Assembly (NCBI GenBank): GCA_015501595.1
Contig: JADNRX010000827.1
Location: forward strand, 1 to 21,134
Direction: 5' to 3'
DNA from: Hymenopellis radicata
Taxonomy: Eukaryota; Basidiomycota; Agaricomycetes; Agaricales; Physalacriaceae
Length of the DNA: 21,134 nucleotides
Positions 8,979-19,300 of the stretch are shown here, in pieces (the stretch's first letter is position 1; each line of letters starts with the position of its first letter). Position numbers and translations under genes: made by a program. A model generated the notes under the pieces. That model made no database searches. It was not told the DNA's origin and was given only the letters and a program-made list of their open reading frames with translations.

Positions 8979-10076
8979 ATGCAGTCCAATCTCACAGTTG
9001 GCAATCCTCTGTCGCTCGACCGGATCCGGTCTGTGTTGATTCGACTAGAGGACACAATCATCTTCTCGCTCATCGAACGCGCTCAATTCGGGCATAATCC
9101 CCGCATCTACCAGCGCGGGGCGTTCAAGGAGCTCCAGGAGGTTGGCTTCGCCGGCAGCTGGCTCCAATGGTTCTTGAAGGAAACCGAGTCTTTCCATGGT
9201 CTGTCTTGTTTCTGTCCCTCCGTGAAGCACCTGACCGGGTTCACGTCCAGCAAAAGCTCGAAGATATACAAGGTGCATATATCAGATGTAGTTTCAATCA
9301 GAACATCACTCTAACAGTCATACCAGTCCAGACGAATACCCCTTTTCCAGCAATCTACCAGAGCCTATCCTCCCCGCACTGGCCTTCCCCGCACTGCTGC
9401 ACCCCAACACGGTCAATGTCAATCCCTCCATCCTGGCATTCTACACGGCCTCCATCGTCCCAAGAATAACACGCGGCGCCACCATTGCTCTCGCATCTTC
9501 CAAGCGCGCAAATGGCATCGTGGGCGACGACGAGTTCGAGGATGACGGTAATTATGGCAGTGCAGCAACGATAGACATCGAAATACTCCAAGCCATTAGC
9601 AAACGCGTACACTACGGCACGTCAGCTGTTCTACTATGTTCCTTTCGTGCTTATTCACATCCCGTCCCGCAGGCAAATTCGTGTCCGAATCTAAATTCCT
9701 TGAGAACCCAGCTGCCTTCATACCCCATATTCAAAACCCCAATCGGCAGGCCTTGGAGGATCTCATCACGAAGCCCGAGGTAGAGCGCAGGCTCTTGATG
9801 CGACTAGCCAAGAAAGCTGCGACATACGCTCAAGATTTTGCTTCTGACGGTACCCGAGTACCCGCCAACGACGGAAAGATCAATGGAAACAGTAAAATAG
9901 ATGTCGATGGTGTCGTAGATCTCTACGAGAGCTATATCATTCCTCTCACCAAGGAGGTTGAGGTAAGCCATTCTCGTTGAACTCCTATGGCGTGCTCACT
10001 CACCCATCGTCAGGTGGATTACCTTCTTCAGAGGCTGAACGGCCTAAAAGAGGAGGAAATCGAAGCGCTTTTTTAA
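8979..10076 (+). CDS. ARO7: Chorismate mutase (AroQ, allosteric eukaryotic type)
   Basis: Converts chorismate to prephenate, the first committed step to phenylalanine and tyrosine. Exons 8979-9198, 9251-9272, 9327-9616, 9673-9962 and 10014-10076 join in phase to 885 nt (294 aa), close to the usual 256-290. Residues matching the yeast enzyme are visible: the helix-1 Arg in [17 protein letters not shown], the Arg pair and SPDE in [11 protein letters not shown], the GS effector-loop pair in [14 protein letters not shown], Arg and Lys in [16 protein letters not shown], and Thr/Glu in [15 protein letters not shown]. Active-site and Tyr/Trp-effector residues therefore look conserved, so tyrosine inhibition and tryptophan activation are likely. 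Exon 2 is only 22 nt. Intron 3 (9617-9672) needs a GC donor (G|gcacgt) to keep the frame. The start at 8979 is chosen because homology begins within ten residues; 8925 (MYSTFPSS) is an in-frame alternative. Confidence 0.93.
9251..9272 (+). other. 22-nt internal microexon of chorismate mutase
   Basis: Between introns 9199-9250 and 9273-9326 lies a 22-nt exon coding, with split end codons, for AKARRYTS, which carries the conserved Arg pair of the effector/dimer region. It is bounded by ccag and gtgcat and is needed to keep the frame, so it is well supported. Confidence 0.85.
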
Positions 10077-10219
10077 GCGAAACTTAGAATGAACCAATGT
10101 GTACTGTAAACAAGACGTAGTGCTAGCTGAAGCTTGCGAACGACTAGCGTAAGTGTCAGCGAAGGTAAGAGACGCGCTCTTGCTGAAGTTGCTCTCGAGA
10201 CTCCGCGTCCATATTCCCT

Positions 10220-10250
10220 GATCCCAGGCTGCACTCAGTGCACTGGGATC
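10220..10250. repeat. 31-nt imperfect palindrome / hairpin
   Basis: Outer arms GATCCCAG (10220-10227) and CTGGGATC (10243-10250) pair over 8 bp. Inside, TGCAC (10230-10234) and GTGCA (10238-10242) pair around loop TCA, leaving only a GC bulge. Thirteen base pairs in 31 nt is far above chance. It lies 3' of two converging genes and could be a structured 3' element or the end of a small mobile-element relic. Confidence 0.75.
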
Positions 10251-10318
10251 TTCTCAGCTTTTGTTTCCTCTGTTCAACAATGAACATGATTGGTAGCCTA
10301 TCTTGCATCTTGGGCCCA

Positions 10319-10390
10319 CAGGAGGACTTTGCGACTCCCATCATTTGCGATGGAATATTGGCTGTAACGAACGGGATCAGGAGGACTTTG
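10319..10390 (+). repeat. 13-bp direct repeat, 59-bp period
   Basis: CAGGAGGACTTTG occurs at 10319-10331 and again at 10378-10390. The bases after each copy also look loosely alike (ccatcatttgcga versus ccattcgtgtcgca). It may be a decayed tandem duplication of about 59 bp. Confidence 0.65.
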
Positions 10391-10410
10391 GGCAGTGGAC
10401 CATTCGTGTC

Positions 10411-10480
10411 GCAAGTGTACCTTCAAATCTGAACGGACTAAGAGAAAGGGAGATCATAGCGCTGTCCAAGCGAAAACTCA
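10411..10480 (+). pseudogene. Possible relic copy of the chorismate mutase last exon
   Basis: The DNA from about 10428 (ctgaacggactaagagaaag) aligns with the last exon of chorismate mutase (10034-, ctgaacggcctaaaagagga) at roughly 75% over some 50 bp, running past the stop codon into the shared AAGCGAAA. The open frame here reads LNGLREREIIAL against [12 protein letters not shown] in the enzyme. Bases just upstream (caagtg...taccttc versus caggtggattaccttc) also match with small gaps. No upstream exon copy is seen, so only a fragment remains, if it is real. Confidence 0.5.
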
Positions 10481-10670
10481 TCATAGTACACAATAGGCTG
10501 TAAGAATCAGACGGCGCATCTCCGTCCTCGGACGGCAGCGCAGGCGACGACGGCGCCGTGTTCAGCGCCTCATGGTCAGACACGTTAAAAGTACAAGATT
10601 CGTTATCATACTGGGCTACATATAAATAGAGAACATAAGAAAATAAAATACAGCATGTGTCTAAACCGAT

Positions 10671-13600
10671 TCAAGGCCATCGTCCTGGCGGACTTGCTCC
10701 TTCTGGTCGTCGACGCGGCCAGCCAGAGTCGACAGGACGATTAAGGTCAGCATTGTTATTATGGTTCTGTCCCCGTCCCCGTCCCCTTCCGCGTCCCCTA
10801 CCGCGTTCGCCACCACCCCGATTCGGATGATCGTTATACGGAGGGCCAGAGTCCCGTCGATCGGGGTAAGGCGCTTGTTGTGCAGGAGGATATGGCTGAG
10901 GAATCGCCGGAGGTGGCGGCGGCTGATAATTATGATACATTGGATTTATCTGTGGCACCCCCGGCGGCGGTGGAGTCCAGCCCATTGGTGGCGCAGCCAT
11001 CGGAGGAATGACACTGACAGCTGGCTGTGGTGGTGTAGGTAGAGACGGCGCTAGCGTCTGCAATAACTGCTGAATTTGCTCAGGCGTCAGAGTGGCCACT
11101 TCAGCCGCCAAGGCCGAGGACTGAATTTGAGGTGCCGGTGCCGGTGCGGGGGCGGGCGGCAGGAGATTTGCAAGCGCGGACAGGTCGGGGAGCTGGGGAG
11201 GCGACTGGGAAGGTGTGGTGGAAGATGCTGCGGGAACTGCAGTTGTAGGTGGCGCTGCAGAGGCTGGTGCTTCCGGCGGAGGCTTCAGCTGACCTTTGTT
11301 CAAGATCCAGATCCCAATCATGTAATTCGTATGTCGAAGCTTGGGAAGGCGCAGGTCATCCAAAACCTCAATGTAATCGGGAAGAGGATGTTCTGCCAAG
11401 AGAGGAATAATGTACAGTTCACGTCCAGGATGATGCTCTTTGGGTCGTTGGCCCCAAGGAAATATAAGCCCATGGCGTCTAGACAGGATGCAATTAATAA
11501 CGGGTTACCAAGTCGGCATGAAATGAACCCACCCTTTGGTGATCAAGAAGTTCGAAAACTGTTTGAATTCACTGTCGTTGGTGCCCATCGGTGAAAACGC
11601 AGCAGCAATCAACTCCTTGGAAGGATTCATTCGTATTTGCAGCAAGAATTGCGCAGAATTCGGCACGGGCACGCGTCCAGCGATAGTAAGCGTATCGGAT
11701 GGGAATAGCGTCTTCCACAAAGGCGATCCGCTCTCTATCGGCCGACCGCCAGCCTGGCGTGCTTCAACAGGCGCCTCCTCAGGGATAGACGAGTCCAAGG
11801 GCATGGTAAGCTAGAAAAGGTCTAGTCAGTACGGTCTTTCAAACGCTCAGAAAAGAAAGAATGCATTTACCCTGCCCGTCCACACCGGCTTTGTGGCATC
11901 GAACGCCGCCTGGATGTCCTCGGTAGACATCGGTGGCTCTGGCTCCTTCTCCTCGAGAAACATATCGAAATCTTGATCGTCAGCAACAACGGCGGTGACC
12001 TCCGGCTCGAATGGGCGTGCCGCGGGTTCATGGACGTGCACCGGCGCTGGGGGCTCCACGTCCATCTTCGTGTCCTTTGGCTGTGAAGAGCCCCATATCG
12101 AGTTCAAGTCGAAGGACGAGGATCTCGAGTTATCGGCCAGGGAAGGACGGGGGGCGAAAGGGGATATGGCGATGGTAGGCGAGGAGACACCGACGTGGGG
12201 GGATGCGGAGGGATTGGCAGGAGACTGGAGCTCGGCACCGGGGGAACTGCGAACCGCACCGCCATCCTCGCCCGACTTGACATCAACCATGGGGTCATCG
12301 TCAATGTTGATGAGGTCGGCGAGGTTCAACTCTGGCTCCGCGGGCAGCTCCAACGTTGGGTGCTCGAACAGAGGAGGACGCGTCGCGCTCTGCTCGTCCG
12401 ATACATGCAGCGGTAAGGGAGGCGGGGCACCCCACGACGCGCTCGTAGGCGAAATGGGTGACTCAGGTGGAATAGACATAGATGCTGTACGCTGTCGCGT
12501 CTGGGTCTGCTGCGCGGCACGCAATCTCGCGAAGCGCTCGCGCTCCATACGCTGCTGCTCTTCCGCCTCACGTTCGCGTTCACGATCACGCCAGCCACCA
12601 TTAACATCCTCGATATCCTGCAGCCCCTTGTGCGTGATCTTGGCACGAGGAGCTGTAGTCTTCTGCAAAATTGAATGCTCCAATGCTTCCTGTTCAGCAA
12701 TTTTGATGGACTGTTTCGTTTCCTCGTCCGCAAGATCAGTGGACGACATCGTAGATATTTCTTTGGGTGTAATCTGCCCGGAGACTATGCGCTTATGAAG
12801 AACGACACGATCAACTTTGCTAAGATTGAACTGTAACGTCCTGAAACGATCCCTATAGACAACCATGTTAGAAATCGGGTAAAGCGGTACAGAAAGGAGT
12901 GTAACTTACTTATACTTCGCCCCGGCATGCTGACTGTCTGATTCGCAGTATATTTCAAAAATGCAATGCTCAAGCTCCTTTGCGAACTGCTTCGCCGCAC
13001 CCAAAGCCTTCTCCTCGTCAGCAGAATCCTTCTCTTCCTTGTTCACACTCTCGGCGTCAGAACCATCAAAATTTACATGTGAATATCTGAGAAAAATAGA
13101 GCGGAAAACCTCTTCCAACTTGGTCAGACAGTAGGTCCTTGTAGGGTCATCGTACGAATCAGCCGTCTTCGTCTTCTTCGACGCATGTGAGGTCTGCGAA
13201 TGAGAGGGCGCTTTGCGCTTCAACGTTGACTTGGGAGACTTGTTGCGAGGCGAGTCGGATCCAGATTCGGAAGAGTATGAAAGACGCCTGGCTGTGCGCT
13301 GAAGCCATGTTAGCATGTTGTTCAAGTGGAGGTACAAATGAGACGTACTTTGGGCTTGGGTTTGTCATCGTCTGAGCGTACTCGTCCTCGCTGCTGTCCT
13401 CTTTACCAGACTCGGACATTGGCTCGTCGTCAGACCTGCTCGGTTTTTTGGCGACGACAAATTTTCTGGGTTTCGGTGTCGTAGATTTAGTGCGCGTATC
13501 GTCCTTCGTGTCCTCGAGAGCGTTAGGACCCTCCCAGCTCACTGAAACAGAACAATAGAATCAGTATACACTCATCTTGTGGCGACACGAATTTAAGAAG

Positions 13601-14311
13601 ATAGAAAAGAGTATTGAGCTTCAATGGCTATATTGCGTGCTGTCCTGCCGTACGTGTCTACGTATATACTGAGACTCCACGACAGCAGGCAAGGGAACAC
13701 ACATTCGTGTTGGTGTTCACGCACTGAGCCACATTCACAACATGCGGCGCATCGATTCAACAGCACAGCAACAATGAACTCAAGATAGCATCGAAGCAAT
13801 ACAAGTATGCTACGGCTAGAGAAGACCAAGGAAAAAAACTCACTGGCTGTGTGGCGTCCAGTCTTGCCGGTGCATGAGGAACAAACATACGCAGCTAGAA
13901 TAGACAGACGTCAGAAATTTTTCGGGAAAGACTGCGCAGTTGTTGCTCACCAATGTCTTCCGCGTCTCGGTGGACAAAATCAATGCAAGAAAAATGGAAC
14001 CTACACAGCCATTGAAATGAGCAACTGCGCCTGACTCGGAGACAGAAAACGCACCAATCTTGGCACTCGACACATTCTATCATGGGTCGGCCATCTTCGA
14101 AGCCCCTACATGTGCAGTAAACCTTCTTGCTGCGCTTCACAGCCTTTGCACGGAGTTTTGAAGCCGACTTCTCATTTTCCTTCTCGGAATGAGCATTTGC
14201 CTGTTTGTTAGAAGTCGAAGGACCTTTTACTTTGGTGACAGGCTTTGGAGGTGGCGAGGAAGTAGAGGTCGAGGCGGAGGCGGCCTGGGAGCGTGTCGTT
14301 CGGGTGCTCAT
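10671..14311 (-). CDS. BYE1: Bye1-like PHD / TFIIS-central / SPOC transcription regulator
   Basis: A nuclear protein of the Bye1/PHF3/DIDO type that binds elongating RNA polymerase II and histone H3K4 methyl marks. Eight exons (14311-14055, 14000-13951, 13894-13844, 13541-13349, 13287-12910, 12852-11871, 11810-11533, 11478-10671) join in phase to 2997 nt, 998 aa. The PHD finger has C66, C68, C80, C83, H88, C91, C107 and C110. The TFIIS central domain (about 230-370) includes FRTLQFNLSKVDR and LHKRIVSGQITPKEISTMSS. A charged low-complexity region follows. The SPOC domain (about 640-815) has PLWKTLFPSDTLTIAGRVPV and RHGLIFPWGQRP. The tail is Pro-rich, then has an RG repeat (GERGRGRGRGRGRG) near the C-terminus, likely RNA-binding. 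Intron 3 (13843-13542) is 302 nt, against about 50-60 for the rest. No TFIIS zinc ribbon is seen, as expected for the family. No frame breaks. Confidence 0.9.
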
Positions 14312-16330
14312 CGTCGTCGTCGAGTGGAAAGATTATCGCATGACTCGAACCAAACAATGGACACGTGGTATGCTCTCCATTTCGGGACGTGTGCCATGCG
14401 CTCACTCTACCTTTGCTCTACTCTGGACTTTTATCGTCGTTGAGGACTCAGCATAGAACAAAGTTTTTGCCCGGCTACCTCCCTCTGGTCTACCTTAAAA
14501 GCCGACACTCCGTTCTCGGTGGAAAGTCGCATATTCCGTTTTGCGTCGAGAGCTTACATATGGATGCAATCGGATCATGTCAAAAGCTATCAGTATTCAG
14601 TTACGTTCAACTCCACTCTGCACTCTGCCCCCAGGACCTGGTCTAGCGATTTGTATGGACATCATTTCGAGTGTGCTGTCCCGATTGACATAATTTCTCG
14701 CGGGCGGCAAGGTCTCACATGTCAGGTTTTGTCGCATTTCAAGTAATAGTATTCAAGTTCCTGGTTCATGCTGGCATCTGCGTCATCTAATTATCTTCTG
14801 ACAGCTCGACTGTGGCGTGCATATACCTCATTCTTCCCTGTCTGAGAAAAATGTTCTCCATTGGTGCTGCTTCGGGCCCTTCGGGGACCGTCAACGACAT
14901 GTTAGGTCTCTCCGACTGTCTCGTACCCCATCCATCAGGCTGTTGGGGGCTCTTAATCATGCGCACTCGGCCTAGACTATGTGCTTCCGAGAAAAGACGG
15001 TTCTTTCCACCATTAGAGGAACAACGTTTCGAAGGAATCGACATCAAGCGACAGCCAAAACGGAGGTTTCTGATTCTTCAGCAGGACAAGTGACCGGAGA
15101 CGTTGGCACGTTCCTTCCAATCCATGGGAAATACGGACCAAAAAGTCGATTTGGTCGCCCCATAAGGGAACAACGCGTCCTCGTTTCATGCACGTGATCG
15201 CCTTTCTGTTCGATCGTTGTGGCTCAGGTTTACACCTTATCGGCTTCGTGCAGCTTCACAATCAAGGGTGAAGTACACTTCATGGTCTGGCTTGCCGAGG
15301 TGAACCTGGCTGGACGGAGAACTGCCAGTGGCGTCGGATAGGAGAATCCAACAAGACACGCTCCTCCGTCCCAGGTTCCATCCGAATTGTTCAGGAGGAT
15401 ACTCGGGTACGGCACGGCTCTATCGCTGTGATGTGCGTATGCGTCATTTTGTTCATCATCACCTGTGATGAAATCGCAGATTTGATTATTAGTCCAGGTT
15501 TTCTTTTTGAAATATGTGAGCCCGCTGTTTCACCAAGTACAAAGCAGATACGATGTAAGTACAGCCATAGGCTTGGACAATAATAAGCCAAATCGATTGA
15601 CAACCGGAAATTTGAGAGATTAGTCCGAGAACCGATTCACGCCCAATTTGAAGTGGTGTCCATACAGTGCAGGTGCTGTGATAGCGTATGACCGATCGAA
15701 GCTTTCAAGCTTCTAACTTGGTCCGTTCCTCCGACTAACCTCTGCAGGTACATCATAGTATCTGCTCCGGTCTGCATCGACTTGAGTGACTCGACGTTTT
15801 ACGACGGCGGCGGCTGCAAGATACAACGACGACGACGACAAGAATCTGTTTGGTTTGAGGCTTAACCAAGTGCGTCGGGTTACTATTACGTCCATGCCGG
15901 TAGCCGACCCTGGTCTCCACCTGTAGCGATTCTTGCGCGATTCCCATTTGCTTCAGCGCTACCGTCAGCGTCGAGCACAGTGAGCGGACAGGCGGCGTGA
16001 TTGGCAGCATCGTCGTTCGTACATAGGCTGTAGAAAGCCGAGCAGCATAGCCTTGCAAGGTACGACCCGGCCAATTTGCCTTTCCAGTCGTTCTGTAGTG
16101 GTATGCTTGACCGATAGCCTTTGGCAGTGGGAAGGGCGGTTCGGTAGCATTGTTACATTAATCTTTGCTGTTTTCGGCATCATTGCAGACGTTTCTGACT
16201 CGCTTTTGCTGTAGGTACCACGCTTTGTCCCGATCGACGGTGTTACTCTCCTTTTACGCCGGCGCGCGAACCATTGTGCTCAACATTCATCGGTGCAGAC
16301 CATTCACAGCTTTGACCCAGTTTCTAAACA
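14312..16330. other. 2-kb divergent intergenic region, no gene recognised
   Basis: Between the Bye1-like start (minus) and the kinase start (plus). Open frames such as 14812-15093 (+), 15230-15415 (-) and 15753-16058 (-) have no family resemblance, no convincing introns and ordinary non-coding composition. Visible motifs: CACGTG at 14362-14367 (about 50 bp upstream of the Bye1-like ATG) and at 15191-15196; a 7-bp inverted repeat GAAGCTT/AAGCTTC at 15698-15713; a short ACG trinucleotide run near 15827-15840. It probably contains both promoters. A lineage-specific or non-coding transcript cannot be excluded. Confidence 0.5.
14362..14367. promoter_or_regulatory. CACGTG E-box upstream of the Bye1-like gene
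   Basis: A palindromic CACGTG, the core bound by bHLH factors (Cbf1/Pho4 type in fungi), lies about 50 bp before the ATG at 14311. A second copy is at 15191-15196. The motif is short, so function is only a possibility. Confidence 0.3.
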
Positions 16331-19300
16331 ATGGCGGCGGCAGTTCTGACGTCTTCAAATGTCGCGGTCTCTGTATCTGGTCCATACCCTATGTCATCCC
16401 ACCAACGTTCCCCTCCGACTGCTTCGTCCTCTCGTTCAAAACAGCCCTCGTCTTCAATACAAGCAGCAGCGGAGTCTTCAAAGCCTTTCAACCGTATCAG
16501 ATCCTCCCTCGAGCAGAGTCTACGTACTGCGACCCGATCGAAGAAGCAGGCGCCCCTACCCGTCGACGAGTTTGCGACAATCACGCAGAACTCCACTAAG
16601 GGCAAGGAGCGTGCCAGCGAGGACGCTCACAAGGACAAGGAGCGAACATCCGGAATGCTTCGGAAACTTGGCTCGAACGTTGGTTTCCGGCGTGGTAGAG
16701 ACTCAGTCACTCCCTCTCCGCTTCCTCCCAGTCCGACTCCAGACCCCGTAGAACAGGTCAGGCAAGCAGGTTTCACAAGCTTCATAACACCTTCTCTACG
16801 ACAGGGATCCATGTCCTCACCGTCCTTGCATCTACCGTCAGAGTCAGACCCCAAGTCCCAATCTCCCATACCGTCAAGTAGCTCTGCATTGGGACTCACG
16901 CCTTCTAGGTACAAAACCCGTCGGGCAAGCAGCAGTCATCAGTCGCAGATCTCACCTCCTGCCTTGACCGATGGCCGGACTGTGTCGGGGTCAAGGGAAC
17001 GTGTATCCAAACATCGGGCAACCAAGTCGATACCCATCAATATCCCATCCACACCATCCAGCATATCCATAGACCGACTGCCGGAGACTCCGCCTAGATA
17101 TCGCGAGCCCAGCAGTCCACCAAGCACGCCTACTCCCATGTCGCGGTCTCGGGGTCAACTAGGTCACATTTCGTCCAAGTCGGCAGCTTTGAGTTCCGGG
17201 CACCTTCCGCTCTCTTCGTCTCCGCCACGCCCTAGTATCAGTCCTCGAACGGGCAGTCCGATGCGTACTAGATCGCCTTCAACATCACGAAATCGCGTTG
17301 TATCTCCAACCACCCACCGTGGGCTGAATTCATCATCTTCGTCCCATCTTCCAATCACACCTCCCAGTCCCACCCCCGACGCCCATCGGTTGATGCAGGT
17401 CGTCGTCCATCGATTGATTCCCCACGCCATGCGTCACTTGATGCTTCTCGCGGACCGTCTGGGCGAGAAGAGTCACCGTCGCCTGCCCGACCCCGACCCA
17501 TCTCGCCCAATCAGCGTGCCTATGCTCACAACCGACATTACAACATGTCGAGTGCCTCACTTACCTTGACCTCGAACCCAGAGCACCGGGAAATTCTTCG
17601 TACAGCGACAACACTGTTGTGCAAAGAGGTGGTCAAGCCTCCGGTTCATGCTGGACGCACTGAGGCCGGAATACGAGACTGGGAGAGGTCGAAGTTCGGA
17701 CACGCGCTCTGGCGCGTTTGAACGCATTTGGGGAAAAGCGGGCCATCCGGTAGCTCAAGTAATCTATCAAATGCTGGAGGCCTTTCGTCCAGTGGTCTCA
17801 GCGCGAGTGGTGAAGAGCGGAGCGTAGATTGTTTACGGAAGCTTTGCGGATGGATTGTTCTTTGCCAGTGCGTTCTCTTTGAAATGCTTTGCATCTGTTG
17901 CTTTATTAACTTTTGACTCTTGAATCCGTAGATTGATGAACAAACTCCGAGCGAGCTCTGTCGTTCGCCCTGATCCTCGTGAGGACGGCTTGTCCGCACG
18001 TCGAACATTACAAGTTTTTGCGTCATGCTCCTCGTGGGGCTTGCCAACGAGGACCTATTTCAACGCGACGATTTAATCGAAGCCACGGGAGAGTCGCTTG
18101 CTCGTGTTGCCAAAACGATATTGCATTAGTCAAGTTTGCAGAAGAGTCTCCTGTCGATCGATCGAAGTTCATTTCAGGACACGCCAAGCGACAATCCTCG
18201 ACGTCGAGTCCATATCAGGTGCTAATTCGCGGGCCGCCTCCTCTTCCCCGAATTTGAATGCGCAGAGTCCATCGCCGCAGCCTTCACCGCCAGGAAACGT
18301 TGAGCCTCCGTCTGGCTTACCTACAGTTCGATCAAATAGTCCAGGTGAAGCCGTCGTTTCCAAGGACGGACCATCTGCTCAAAATCGTCAAGTAATTGTG
18401 ACCATGATCGAACGATAAAGGTCCAACAATACTCGTCCACCTCCTAAGTCCCCTTCGTAATCGCCCCCAAGCAGCCTCTGATGACGCCGACGGCATGGCC
18501 GTTTACCTGGGCTGTAAAGAAGGTAACGCCACAACGATTTCCGCTCCCAATCCATGGACGACGCATCTGGCAGAGACTCTGCGCCGACCCTTTCCTACGA
18601 CATTCTACTGCATCTTCAGCCATGACGGACACGACAACCGGAACTACTGGACGATGTTTTCCAGCTTACTAGATGCTGGACGCGCCAGCTTTAATAAGTT
18701 TGGGACTATTCGGACCGTTACAACAGAAGCCACGTCTGAATCGCCCTCGATATCACGCACCGAGGTAGTGTGATCGCTGAACCTTCGAAAACGAACGGAT
18801 TCGAGTGGTGGAAAGTACGACAGAAAGCTCAGCGACGCTGCAGTCATTGATCTCAGTCGGGTGGTAGAGGAGGCTGAGGATAGTGGGTCGAGCTCTAGGG
18901 GTCATGGTCATGTCGGCCGTACGAAGAGCGTTCGTGTTGAGGTAGACCCAGAACGAGAACGAGAACGCCTCGACCGGCCAGCCCTGCGCCTTGGTAAAGG
19001 GAAATGGCCGGACGACTTCCTTGACGTTCTTCAAGCGCACAATCATCGCCCTCATCCAAACAGGTCATCAGATGACAACGCAGACGACCGCTCACCTTCT
19101 CCCATTTCTGCCTCTCCTCCACGAAAGGTCGCCATTGTCGGCGCAAGCCGGCGTAACGAGAGTGTCGAGTCATTACCACAATTCCCGAGACGACCTTCAC
19201 ATCGGGCTCGACATAGCATCGATGCTCCTTCTGTCCTTCTCCCTAGAGAGTCATCTCGTCGTGATATCAGTCCGGACGGTCTTCCTGGAAGCCGGGTGAT

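Larger units (their letters stand above)
10077..10670. other. Convergent spacer with repeats and a gene-end relic
   Basis: 594 bp between the chorismate mutase stop and the Bye1-like stop. It holds a hairpin at 10220-10250, a 13-bp direct repeat (10319-10331 and 10378-10390) and a diverged copy of the chorismate mutase 3' end at about 10411-10480. No intact gene is seen. Confidence 0.6.

Noticed and set aside
11995..12798. 267-codon open frame on the + strand
   Set aside because: It lies wholly opposite exon 6 of the Bye1-like gene, whose minus-strand frame is spliced and family-matched. The + translation is a Ser/Gly-rich shadow.
14812..15093. 93-codon + ORF (MACIYLILPCLRKMF...)
   Set aside because: No recognisable domain, no introns, non-coding-like composition, and other frames are equally open.
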